NCBI GenBank assembly: GCA_902783905.1
Contig: CACZSP010000235.1
Span: forward strand, 1 to 17,107
From: an uncultured Ruminococcus sp.
GTDB lineage: Bacteria; Bacillota; Clostridia; Oscillospirales; CAG-272
Direction: 5' to 3'
DNA: 17,107 nucleotides
Position 1 is the first letter of the stretch. Each line of letters opens with the position of its first letter. The position numbers were made by a program, and so were the translations under genes. This document shows positions 1 through 5,405 of this stretch, in pieces. The notes below the pieces were generated by a model that was not told the DNA's origin, searched no databases, and saw nothing but the letters and a program-made list of their open reading frames with translations.

Positions 1-88
1 AGCGCTGACAGGTGCGCAATAACAGCACCGGGTTTGCCTGTTTTCGGAAGACGTAATACAAGCAACTCAAAACATACGATAAAAGTAC

Positions 89-131
89 GGGGATGTTGAA
101 AAACCCGATGCGCTGGTTTTTCAACATCCCC
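89..131. terminator. 17-bp perfect hairpin, probable terminator
   Basis: Positions 89-105 pair perfectly with 115-131 around a 9-nt loop. On the plus strand the stem is followed by a T-rich run (TGTTTTCTTT). On the minus strand it is followed by a weaker T-rich stretch. It could therefore terminate transcription entering from the left, or act in both directions. The gene it would serve lies outside the window, so the role is inferred from structure only. Confidence 0.5.
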
Positions 132-138
132 TGTTTTC

Positions 139-165
139 TTTCGGTGCGGGCGACAGGAGTTGAAC
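139..165 (-). repeat. Stray copy of tRNA-Leu 3' end
   Basis: These 27 nt match 307-333, the 3' end of the tRNA-Leu gene plus its first flanking bases, at 26 of 27 positions. The single difference (159 versus 327) lies in the T-loop. The similarity stops beyond the T-loop, the T-stem no longer pairs, and no matching 5' acceptor half occurs nearby, so this is not a functional tRNA. It may be the remnant of a second tRNA gene, or a duplicated attachment-type site left by an integrase that used a tRNA 3' end. No integrase is visible here. Confidence 0.6.
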
Positions 166-265
166 AATCCGGCGCAAGTTTTATGCGCGTTCGCAACGAT
201 TCTGTCGCCGGACCTTGAATTTTCGCTACGCGAAAATTCGGGTTCTGCGCCATTAAATGCTCGTT

Positions 266-312
266 CCGAAATAAAAAGCGCGAGGGCATCGCCCCCGCGC
301 TTTTTATTTCGG
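266..312 (-). terminator. Rho-independent terminator after tRNA-Leu
   Basis: Positions 266-287 pair with 291-312, giving 22 pairs with one G-U wobble and a 3-nt loop. The core is GC-rich, and the arms end in A-rich/T-rich runs, so either strand reads a GC stem followed by TTTTTATTT. It begins directly after the last base of the minus-strand tRNA and would end that transcript. The symmetry suggests it also works in the plus direction. Confidence 0.88.
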
Positions 313-394
313 TGCGGGCGACAGGACTTGAACCTGCACGCCGTGAGGTATTGGATCCTAAATCCAACGCGTCTGCCAATTCCGCCACGCCCGC
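313..394 (-). tRNA. tRNA-Leu, anticodon UAG
   Basis: Read on the minus strand, a 7-bp acceptor stem (GCGGGCG with CGCCCGC) closes an 82-nt cloverleaf with discriminator base A. The anticodon stem TTGGA/TCCAA encloses the loop TTTAGGA, which puts anticodon TAG at 360-358 and decodes CUA and probably other CUN leucine codons. A long variable arm, typical of leucine tRNAs, follows. The T-arm is a G-rich stem around TTCAAGT. The CCA end is not encoded (the gene is followed by CCG), so it must be added by nucleotidyltransferase. No terminator separates it from the membrane-protein gene upstream, so it may be co-transcribed with efp. Confidence 0.93.
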
Positions 395-452
395 AAAATA
401 TCAGTGAATAGTGAAAAGTGAAAAGTAAAGGGAAAAGGAAAACCGAACGCGG

Positions 453-698
453 TCAGCCGCCCGATCTGCCGAGAGCGATCAGGAGGCGGAGCAGAAGCCG
501 GTAGACGACCGTCCAGAGGACCGCCGCGGCGGCGCCGATGAGAGGGGCGTACCAAAGCGGTTTTCCCATGATCGCAAGAACGGCGAGAGCGACGGCCGAG
601 CAAACGAGAAAACGCAGAAAAAAACGCCACAGCAGCAGAAGCGCCGCTATGATCCTCCCGAGTATTATTTCTCTTTTTTCGCCGTCGGCGTTTGCCAT
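453..698 (-). CDS. Small two-helix membrane protein, unknown function
   Basis: An 81-residue frame starts with ATG at 698. It has a short charged N-terminus (MANADGEKRE) and then two strongly hydrophobic segments at about residues 10-40 and 44-75, separated by a short GKP turn, ending in an arginine-rich tail. I recognise no family. An upstream extension of the frame to 881 exists, but it runs antisense-like through the acidic gene and is rich in Thr/Lys/Arg, so I rejected it. No clear Shine-Dalgarno sequence precedes 698; a 13-bp hairpin sits just upstream. The gene is the third cistron after efp and the CD1247-type gene. Existence is likely, function unknown. Confidence 0.55.
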   Translation of the reverse strand: MANADGEKREIILGRIIAALLLLWRFFLRFLVCSAVALAVLAIMGKPLWYAPLIGAAAAVLWTVVYRLLLRLLIALGRSGG

Positions 699-710
699 AA
701 GATACAATTG

Positions 711-742
711 TTTTTCCGGGGCCGTTTCCGGCCCCGGAAAAA
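711..742. other. 13-bp intercistronic hairpin
   Basis: Positions 711-723 pair perfectly with 730-742 around a 6-nt loop. It lies between the stop of the acidic CD1247-type gene (751) and the start of the small membrane-protein gene (698). The U-run is on the 5' side of the stem and the A-run on the 3' side in both directions, so it does not have the form of an intrinsic terminator. An mRNA-stabilising or processing hairpin, or control of the downstream start, is more plausible. The structure is seen directly; the role is inferred. Confidence 0.65.
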
Positions 743-750
743 GATCATTC

Positions 751-1074
751 TCAGTTGTCCTTGTCTTCGGAGTCTTCCTCTCCGTCTTCCTCGTCTTCGA
801 AGTCGTCGGTGTCGAAGTAATCGTCCGGATCGAAATCCTCGTCGTCTTCGTCGTCGCCGAAGATCGCTTCTTCGACGTCACCGAGATCCTGATCGATCTC
901 CTCGACGTACTCGTTCAGATAGTTGACGTCCTCCTGAGTGCCTTCGACCTCTGTCGCGAGCTCGTTTACGATGTCGATCAGAGCGACGAGGAGCTTGCCC
1001 TCGGCTGTGGTTTTGTCAAATTCGAGACCGTCCGCAAGGCCCTTGAGATATGCCGCTTTTTCTTTGAGTTCCAT
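751..1074 (-). CDS. CD1247 N-terminal-domain protein with acidic tail
   Basis: This is a 107-residue protein. Residues 1-70 resemble the helical N-terminal domain of the clostridial CD1247-type proteins (start MELKEKAAYLKGLADGL, then a helical stretch with VNYLNEYVEEI). From about residue 72 the protein is almost entirely Asp and Glu with scattered Phe/Tyr. The fuller versions I recall carry a C-terminal cysteine zinc-ribbon-like part; here no cysteine is present, so this is a short form. The start is supported by GGAGG six nt upstream of the ATG. The gene lies 20 nt downstream of efp on the same strand, an arrangement I associate with Clostridia. Cytosolic; molecular function unknown. The family call is from recognition, not a search. 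Confidence 0.72.
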   Translation of the reverse strand: MELKEKAAYLKGLADGLEFDKTTAEGKLLVALIDIVNELATEVEGTQEDVNYLNEYVEEIDQDLGDVEEAIFGDDEDDEDFDPDDYFDTDDFEDEEDGEEDSEDKDN

Positions 1075-1094
1075 CTTTTACCTCCGCCGGATGA

Positions 1095-1658
1095 TTATTT
1101 GGAAGCGCGGGAGAGATACTCTCCGGTGCGCGTGTCGATCTTTATAACTTCTCCTACGTTGATGAAAAGCGGGACCTTGATCTGGGCGCCCGTTTCAAGG
1201 GTCGCCGGCTTGAGCGTGTTGGTCGCGGTGTTCCCGGCAAAGCCCGGATCGGTGTCGACGACTTCAAGCTCGACGAAGGTCGGCGGTTCCACCGAGAAGA
1301 CCTTTCCCTTGTAGGAAACGAGTTTGCACATCATTTCCTCCTTCACGAAGGCGAAGGAATCGGGAAGAACGTCCTTGTTGAGCGGGACCATATCGAAGGT
1401 TTCCATATCCATAAAGTAATACAGATCGCCGTCGTTGTAGGAATACTGCATATCCTTCCTCTCGATGTAGGCGCTGTCGAATTTGTCTGTGGGGCTGAAA
1501 GAACGCTCGATGACCGCACCGGTGATGACGTTCTTCATTTTTGTGCGCACGAACGCGGCTCCCTTTCCGGGTTTTACGTGCTGGAACTCGATGACCTGAA
1601 ATACGTTGCCGTCAAGCTCGAAAGTTACGCCGTTCTTGAAATCGCCGGCTGTTACCAT
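1095..1658 (-). CDS. efp: Translation elongation factor P
   Basis: EF-P binds ribosomes stalled on consecutive prolines and promotes peptide-bond formation. This 187-residue protein has the usual length and all three beta-barrel domains, ending in the conserved region ALETGAQIKVPLFINVGE and RTGEYLSRA. The domain I loop reads HVKPGKGAAFVR and puts a lysine at position 32, the residue post-translationally modified in many bacteria. I chose the ATG at 1658 because GGAGG lies 8 nt upstream and the protein then begins MVTAGDFKNG, as expected. A longer frame beginning at 1694 adds 12 residues across the ribosome-binding site. It is the first gene of the minus-strand unit. Confidence 0.97.
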   Translation of the reverse strand: MVTAGDFKNGVTFELDGNVFQVIEFQHVKPGKGAAFVRTKMKNVITGAVIERSFSPTDKFDSAYIERKDMQYSYNDGDLYYFMDMETFDMVPLNKDVLPDSFAFVKEEMMCKLVSYKGKVFSVEPPTFVELEVVDTDPGFAGNTATNTLKPATLETGAQIKVPLFINVGEVIKIDTRTGEYLSRASK

Positions 1659-1666
1659 TGATACTA

Positions 1667-1671
1667 CCTCC
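1667..1671 (-). promoter_or_regulatory. Shine-Dalgarno of efp, fixes the start
   Basis: On the minus strand this reads GGAGG, 8 nt before the ATG at 1658. Because it lies inside the longer open frame that starts at 1694, it decides in favour of the shorter 187-residue EF-P. Confidence 0.85.
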
Positions 1672-1697
1672 ATACGGATCGAAAAATTAATCAATAT

Positions 1698-1726
1698 ATT
1701 TTATTATATTTTTTGCGATTTTTCAA
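1698..1726 (-). promoter_or_regulatory. Likely sigma-A promoter of efp
   Basis: On the minus strand TTGAAA (1726-1721) is followed after 17 nt by TAAAAT (1703-1698), about 40 nt before the efp start. A perfect TATAAT (1708-1703) overlaps it but leaves only 12 nt to the -35 box. The region is very AT-rich, so the exact boxes are uncertain. Confidence 0.5.
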
Positions 1727-1870
1727 GACTTTTTTGTCAGAAAAAACGATTTTTCGCCGATTTTTCCCGCGCTGGAGGTTTTTTCGCCTTTTCACGGCCC
1801 GCGGGGCGCGAAAAAACGCGGCGCAGCGTCGACAGCCCGGCGCGAAAAATGAACGGAAAAGAGTTTAATC

Positions 1871-1899
1871 TTGACAAATACGAAGAATAATAGTATAAT
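1871..1899 (+). promoter_or_regulatory. Perfect-consensus sigma-A promoter of remA
   Basis: TTGACA at 1871-1876 and TATAAT at 1894-1899 are separated by exactly 17 nt, the ideal housekeeping promoter. Transcription would start near 1906, leaving a leader of roughly 48 nt before the remA ATG. It is the only strong promoter I can see for the long plus-strand gene series that follows. Confidence 0.88.
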
Positions 1900-1906
1900 A
1901 TACTAT
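1890..1906. promoter_or_regulatory. Palindrome over the remA -10 box, possible operator
   Basis: ATAGTATA (1890-1897) and TATACTAT (1899-1906) form an 8-bp inverted repeat around a single central A. It covers the whole -10 box and the probable start point. A dimeric protein bound here would block RNA polymerase, so it is a candidate operator. AT-rich palindromes can arise by chance at -10 boxes, so the call is tentative. Confidence 0.45.
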
Positions 1907-1953
1907 CTATAATCGGTTATTGGACTCTGCACGAAAGGATACTGACTGTCCAG

Positions 1954-2211
1954 ATGAAATTCATTAATATCGGCTACGGAAATATCGTCGCCGCCGACCG
2001 CATAATACTGATCGCCGGACCCGATTCTTCTCCGGTAAAAAGACTGATCCAGGACGCCCGCGAAAACGGGATGGTCCTCGACGTATCCTGCGGCAGAAAG
2101 ACCCGTGCGGTCATCGTATCGGATTCCGGACACGTGATTCTTTCGGCGCTGAAATCCGAGACTCTCGCCGCAAAGCTGGGAGCCGAGCCGGAAACCGACG
2201 AACAGGAATAA
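1954..2211 (+). CDS. remA: RemA-family DNA-binding regulator (DUF370)
   Basis: RemA is a small DNA-binding protein that in Bacillus subtilis forms ring-like oligomers and activates biofilm matrix and osmoprotection genes. This 85-residue protein matches the family almost end to end: start KFINIGYGNIV, middle PVKRLIQDARENG, then GRKTRAVIVSDSGHVILSAL, with the conserved basic GRKTR stretch. The last 10 residues are a variable acidic tail. The closest Shine-Dalgarno-like sequence (AAAGGAT, 1934-1940) lies about 13 nt from the ATG, which is rather far, but no alternative start fits. It is the first gene after the consensus promoter. In Bacillus it is followed by gmk; here it is followed directly by the omega gene. 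Confidence 0.94.
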   Translation: MKFINIGYGNIVAADRIILIAGPDSSPVKRLIQDARENGMVLDVSCGRKTRAVIVSDSGHVILSALKSETLAAKLGAEPETDEQE

Positions 2212-2233
2212 ACACTCAGAAGGAGTTTGAAAT

Positions 2234-2542
2234 ATGCTTTATCCGACCATTGCAAAACTGACAAAAGGAAAATACAACCGCTATCAGCTGGCGCTTGCCA
2301 CCTCGAAATGCGCCCGCATCATCACCGACGAATACGTCGCTCAGCGCAAATACGCCGAAAAGAACGCCACCGGAAACAAGGATCTCGACAGAGCCCAGGC
2401 CGACGCCATCGTCGATCACGACTATCGCGACAAAAAGGCGGTTAAGATCGCCATCGACAAGATCAGCGACGGAGAATACGTAATAATCGACAAGTCCGCC
2501 GGAGGTATCAGCGCGGACGGCGGAGTCAAACCCGAGAACTGA
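2234..2542 (+). CDS. rpoZ: RNA polymerase omega subunit
   Basis: Omega is a small subunit that helps fold and assemble the beta-prime subunit of RNA polymerase. The 102-residue protein shows the family pattern: an N-terminal YPTIAKLTKGKYNRYQLALA region, the KCARII segment corresponding to the AKRAR core, and a C-terminal KAVKIAIDKISDGEYVII segment equivalent to the KPV...AL..I..G motif. A clear AGAAGGAG ribosome-binding site sits 8 nt upstream of the ATG. It is 22 nt after remA and 17 nt before priA. The central segment (about residues 37-65) is charged and variable, as usual. A second frame starting 7 nt earlier is a shadow. Confidence 0.92.
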   Translation: MLYPTIAKLTKGKYNRYQLALATSKCARIITDEYVAQRKYAEKNATGNKDLDRAQADAIVDHDYRDKKAVKIAIDKISDGEYVIIDKSAGGISADGGVKPEN

Positions 2543-2559
2543 AAGAGAAGTAATCCCGC

Positions 2560-4845
2560 ATGAAATATGCCGGAGTAAGACTTCTCGATCTTCCGTCCTC
2601 CGCCGACAGGGAGTATACTTATACCGTCCCAGACCGTGCGGAGGAGGGGATGCGTCCGGGAAGGTTCGTGACCGTTCCGTTCGGGAGAGGCGACAGAAAG
2701 GCGACCGGAATATGCGTGAGCGTTTCGGACGTCCCTCCGGCGACGCGCGGACTCAAACCGGTTTCCGGCCTGCTTGACGAACGCGTTTCCTTCGACGCAA
2801 AAAGACTTGCCGTCGCCGAATATCTGCGTTCGACCACCCTCTGTCCGTTCGGGGACGCGGTGCGCGCGATGATACCGTCCGCCGCGCTCGGAGAAACGAA
2901 CGGGACGATCAGGATCTGCTCGCTGACCGGAAGATTTTCGCCAGACGAGCTTTCCGCGCTTTCTTCGGGCGGAAGCGTACGGACGGAAGACGGAAAGATT
3001 TCGATAAGATCGGAAGGACAGCGCGCGGCGGTCGCGAAGCTGCTGGCGGAGGGAGGGAAGCTTCCGGTTTCCCGGCTTCTCGCGGAAGGAGTAACGGCGG
3101 AGAACCTTTCCGCCCTTCGTAAGAAAGGGATAGCGGAAATATCGGACGAGGCGTCGGCAGTCGTGTTCGGCAAGCGGGAGAGATTTATCCCGGAAGACGA
3201 CGGGATCACGCTCAACGAAGAACAGCGTGAGGCGATCGACCGGCTTTCCCCGATGCTCGGGTCAGGCAGACCCTGCGGGGCGCTGCTGGAGGGAGTGACG
3301 GGAAGCGGAAAGACGGTAGTGATGCTCCGGCTGATCGACCGGTGCCTCGCCGCGGGGCGGGGAGTCATTCTTCTCATACCCGAAATTTCGCTGACGCCGC
3401 AGACGCTTTCGATATTTTGCGCAAGATACAAAGACAGGGTCGCCGTCCTTCATTCCGGACTGTCCGGGAAGGAGCGCGCCGCCGCCTATCTGCGTATCTG
3501 CGAAGGCGACGCCGATCTCGTGATCGGTACCCGCTCGGCAGTGTTCGCTCCGGTCGCCGATCTCGGAATGATAATCATCGACGAGGAGCAGGAGCACACC
3601 TACAAATCCGATTCTTCGCCGAGGTATCACGCCCGGGACGTCGCCGGCTTCCGCTGCGCGAAGGAAAACGCCTTTATGCTTCTCGCTTCGGCCACGCCGT
3701 CGCTCGAGAGCAGATACAGGGCGGCCGAGGGAAAGATAAAGCTCGTGCGCCTTAACGGCAGATACGGCAATTCGGTCCTGCCGCGTGTCACCGTTGCCGA
3801 TATGAGACTTGAATCGACGGCGGGAAATCTGACCCCGATCGGCAGCCTTCTCGCCGGAAAGCTTAAGGAAACCTACTCGCGGGGAGAGCAGTCGGTGCTC
3901 TTTCTGAACAGACGGGGATACAACAATTACATTTCCTGCGCCTCCTGCGGGGAGGCGGTCGGGTGCCCGCAGTGCAGCGTGTCAATGACCTATCACACGA
4001 AGGGAAAAAGGTACGACGAAGGATTTCTCGTCTGCCACTGGTGCGGCAGGAGAATGCGGGTGCCGGAAAAATGTCCGTCCTGCGCGTCGCCGCATCTGAT
4101 CCGTATGGGATACGGAACTCAGCGGGTGGAGGAGGAGCTTGAAAAGCTGCTCCCCGGCGCCCGGATAATGAGAATGGATACCGACTCCACCAGGAGTCGC
4201 GAGGCATATTCGGATATGCTCGGCAGATTCCGCAGGCGGGAGGCAGACGTGCTTCTCGGTACGCAGATGGTGACGAAGGGACACGATTTTCCCGGCGTCA
4301 CGCTCGTCGGAGTCCTGCTTGCCGACGCCTCGCTTTATTACGACGACTACCGGGCCGCCGAAAGGACGTTCGCACTTCTGACCCAGGTCATCGGCCGGGC
4401 CGGAAGACGCGATACACCGGGAGAGGCGGTCATACAGACGAACAATCCCGATCACGAAATAATCCGGCTTGCCGGAAAGCAGGATTACGAGGCGATGTAC
4501 GCAAAGGAGATAAAACTGCGTCACGCGCTCGTCTTTCCGCCCTTCTGCGATATAGCGCTTTTCACCGTCTCGTCGGAGAAGGAAAAATCTGCGGTCGAGG
4601 GCGCCGCAAAGCTGACCGAAGCGATAACCGCCGCCGCGAAGGAGCATCCCGGGCTTCCGTTCAGGATCTTCGGGCCCTTTGAAGCGCCGGTTTATCTCGT
4701 GGGCGGACGATACCGGATGAGAACGGTGGTCAAATGCGTCCTCAACAGAGAAACGAGGGCGATCTTCGCCGGCATAAGCGAAGCCGGAAACGGCCTGCCG
4801 GGCGACGCGCAGCTTTCGGCCGATTTCAATCCGGCCTCCCTCTGA
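2560..4845 (+). CDS. priA: Primosomal protein N' (replication restart helicase PriA)
   Basis: PriA recognises stalled or collapsed replication forks and reloads the replicative helicase. The 761-residue protein has an N-terminal 3'-DNA-end-binding and winged-helix region (about 1-215), a superfamily 2 helicase core with Walker A VTGSGKT (246-252), motif II DEEQ (341-344), and the C-terminal motif VIGRAGRR. Eight cysteines (460, 463, 469, 472, 492, 495, 505, 508) form the paired zinc sites inserted in the second helicase lobe. Motif II normally reads DEEH; here the histidine position is glutamine, followed by EHTYK. The length is normal. A coaBC gene usually precedes priA in Firmicutes but is absent here. 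Confidence 0.97.
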   Translation: MKYAGVRLLDLPSSADREYTYTVPDRAEEGMRPGRFVTVPFGRGDRKATGICVSVSDVPPATRGLKPVSGLLDERVSFDAKRLAVAEYLRSTTLCPFGDAVRAMIPSAALGETNGTIRICSLTGRFSPDELSALSSGGSVRTEDGKISIRSEGQRAAVAKLLAEGGKLPVSRLLAEGVTAENLSALRKKGIAEISDEASAVVFGKRERFIPEDDGITLNEEQREAIDRLSPMLGSGRPCGALLEGVTGSGKTVVMLRLIDRCLAAGRGVILLIPEISLTPQTLSIFCARYKDRVAVLHSGLSGKERAAAYLRICEGDADLVIGTRSAVFAPVADLGMIIIDEEQEHTYKSDSSPRYHARDVAGFRCAKENAFMLLASATPSLESRYRAAEGKIKLVRLNGRYGNSVLPRVTVADMRLESTAGNLTPIGSLLAGKLKETYSRGEQSVLFLNRRGYNNYISCASCGEAVGCPQCSVSMTYHTKGKRYDEGFLVCHWCGRRMRVPEKCPSCASPHLIRMGYGTQRVEEELEKLLPGARIMRMDTDSTRSREAYSDMLGRFRRREADVLLGTQMVTKGHDFPGVTLVGVLLADASLYYDDYRAAERTFALLTQVIGRAGRRDTPGEAVIQTNNPDHEIIRLAGKQDYEAMYAKEIKLRHALVFPPFCDIALFTVSSEKEKSAVEGAAKLTEAITAAAKEHPGLPFRIFGPFEAPVYLVGGRYRMRTVVKCVLNRETRAIFAGISEAGNGLPGDAQLSADFNPASL

Positions 4846-4874
4846 CGGAGCCGCACCGAAAGGAAAAACAGATC

Positions 4875-5405
4875 ATGGCAAAAAGAAAAATAATAACGGG
4901 TAACGATCCGGTACTCAGGACCGTCTGCGCTCCGGTACAAAAGATAACCCCGGGTATCGTGCGTTTGCTCGACGATATGGTCGAAACCATGCGCGCCGCC
5001 GAGGGAGTGGGTCTTGCCGGACCGCAGGTGGGAGTTCTTCGCAGGGTCATAGTCGTGGAAACCGAGCCGGGAAACGTCTACCGTCTTATCAATCCCGAGA
5101 TCGTCGCTCAGTCGGGAGAACAGGAAGGCCCCGAGGGCTGCCTTTCTCTGCCGGGCGAATCGGGTTGCGTAAAACGGCCCATGAACGTTACGGTAAAGGG
5201 ACTCGACCCGGACGGGAACGAAGTGACCGTCGAAGCCGAAGGGTTTCTCGCAAGGGCATTCTGCCACGAGACCGACCATCTGAACGGCATACTTTACCCG
5301 GATAAAGCGGAATATATGAATACCCCCGATCCCGACCCCGAAGGGGAAAAAATGACGCCGGCGGCATACCGCAGGCACAGAGCCGCGGGAAAGAAGAGCA
5401 GATGA
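4875..5405 (+). CDS. def: Peptide deformylase
   Basis: This enzyme removes the N-formyl group from new proteins. The 176-residue protein contains all three signature motifs: GVGLAGPQVG (motif 1), EGCLSLPG with metal ligand Cys89 (motif 2), and HETDH with metal ligands His131 and His135 and catalytic Glu132 (motif 3). In motif 1 a glycine replaces the second alanine of the common GLAAPQ. I start at the ATG at 4875 because GAAAGGA lies 10 nt upstream and the protein then begins MAKRKIITGNDPVLR as expected; the open frame extends back to 4734 inside priA. About 25 polar residues follow the conserved core. The stop overlaps the fmt start (ATGA). Confidence 0.97.
   Translation: MAKRKIITGNDPVLRTVCAPVQKITPGIVRLLDDMVETMRAAEGVGLAGPQVGVLRRVIVVETEPGNVYRLINPEIVAQSGEQEGPEGCLSLPGESGCVKRPMNVTVKGLDPDGNEVTVEAEGFLARAFCHETDHLNGILYPDKAEYMNTPDPDPEGEKMTPAAYRRHRAAGKKSR

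Larger units (their letters stand above)
1..312. other. Gene-free left end, structured intergenic DNA
   Basis: I found no believable coding region on either strand here. A short open frame starting at 160 runs straight through the tRNA gene and has no family features, so I do not count it. The stretch contains a 17-bp perfect hairpin (89-131), a 27-nt copy of the 3' end of the neighbouring tRNA-Leu gene (139-165), a 10-bp hairpin with a TAC loop (217-226 paired with 230-239) and a strong terminator (266-312). Positions 1-88 show nothing I can name. Confidence 0.6.
1659..1953. other. Divergent intergenic region efp/remA
   Basis: This 295-nt gap between two divergent start codons holds the efp promoter at its left end and the remA promoter at its right end. 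Between them, about 1711-1860, lie A/T-tract-rich sequence and then GC-rich sequence. The nonamer CGATTTTTC occurs at 1716, 1747 and 1758. A second short motif, GGCGCGAAAAA, appears twice near 1805 and 1839. I see no gene in it. Confidence 0.6.

Noticed and set aside
145..235. Second complete tRNA gene
   Set aside because: Only the 3' acceptor and part of the T-arm can be recognised; no matching 5' acceptor strand or anticodon arm is present.
160..411. 83-codon open frame on the plus strand
   Set aside because: It runs through the terminator and the tRNA gene and has no ribosome-binding site or family features.
699..881. N-terminal extension of the small membrane protein
   Set aside because: The extension overlaps the acidic gene in another frame and is a Thr/Lys/Arg-rich by-product of its Asp/Glu codons.
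538..1314. 258-codon open frame on the plus strand
   Set aside because: It is antisense to the membrane-protein gene, the CD1247-type gene and part of efp; its translation is low-complexity Val/Phe and resembles no family.
1907..1953. Riboswitch or attenuator in the remA leader
   Set aside because: The leader is only about 48 nt; a 5-bp pairing (1921-1925 with 1948-1952) around the ribosome-binding site is too weak to call.
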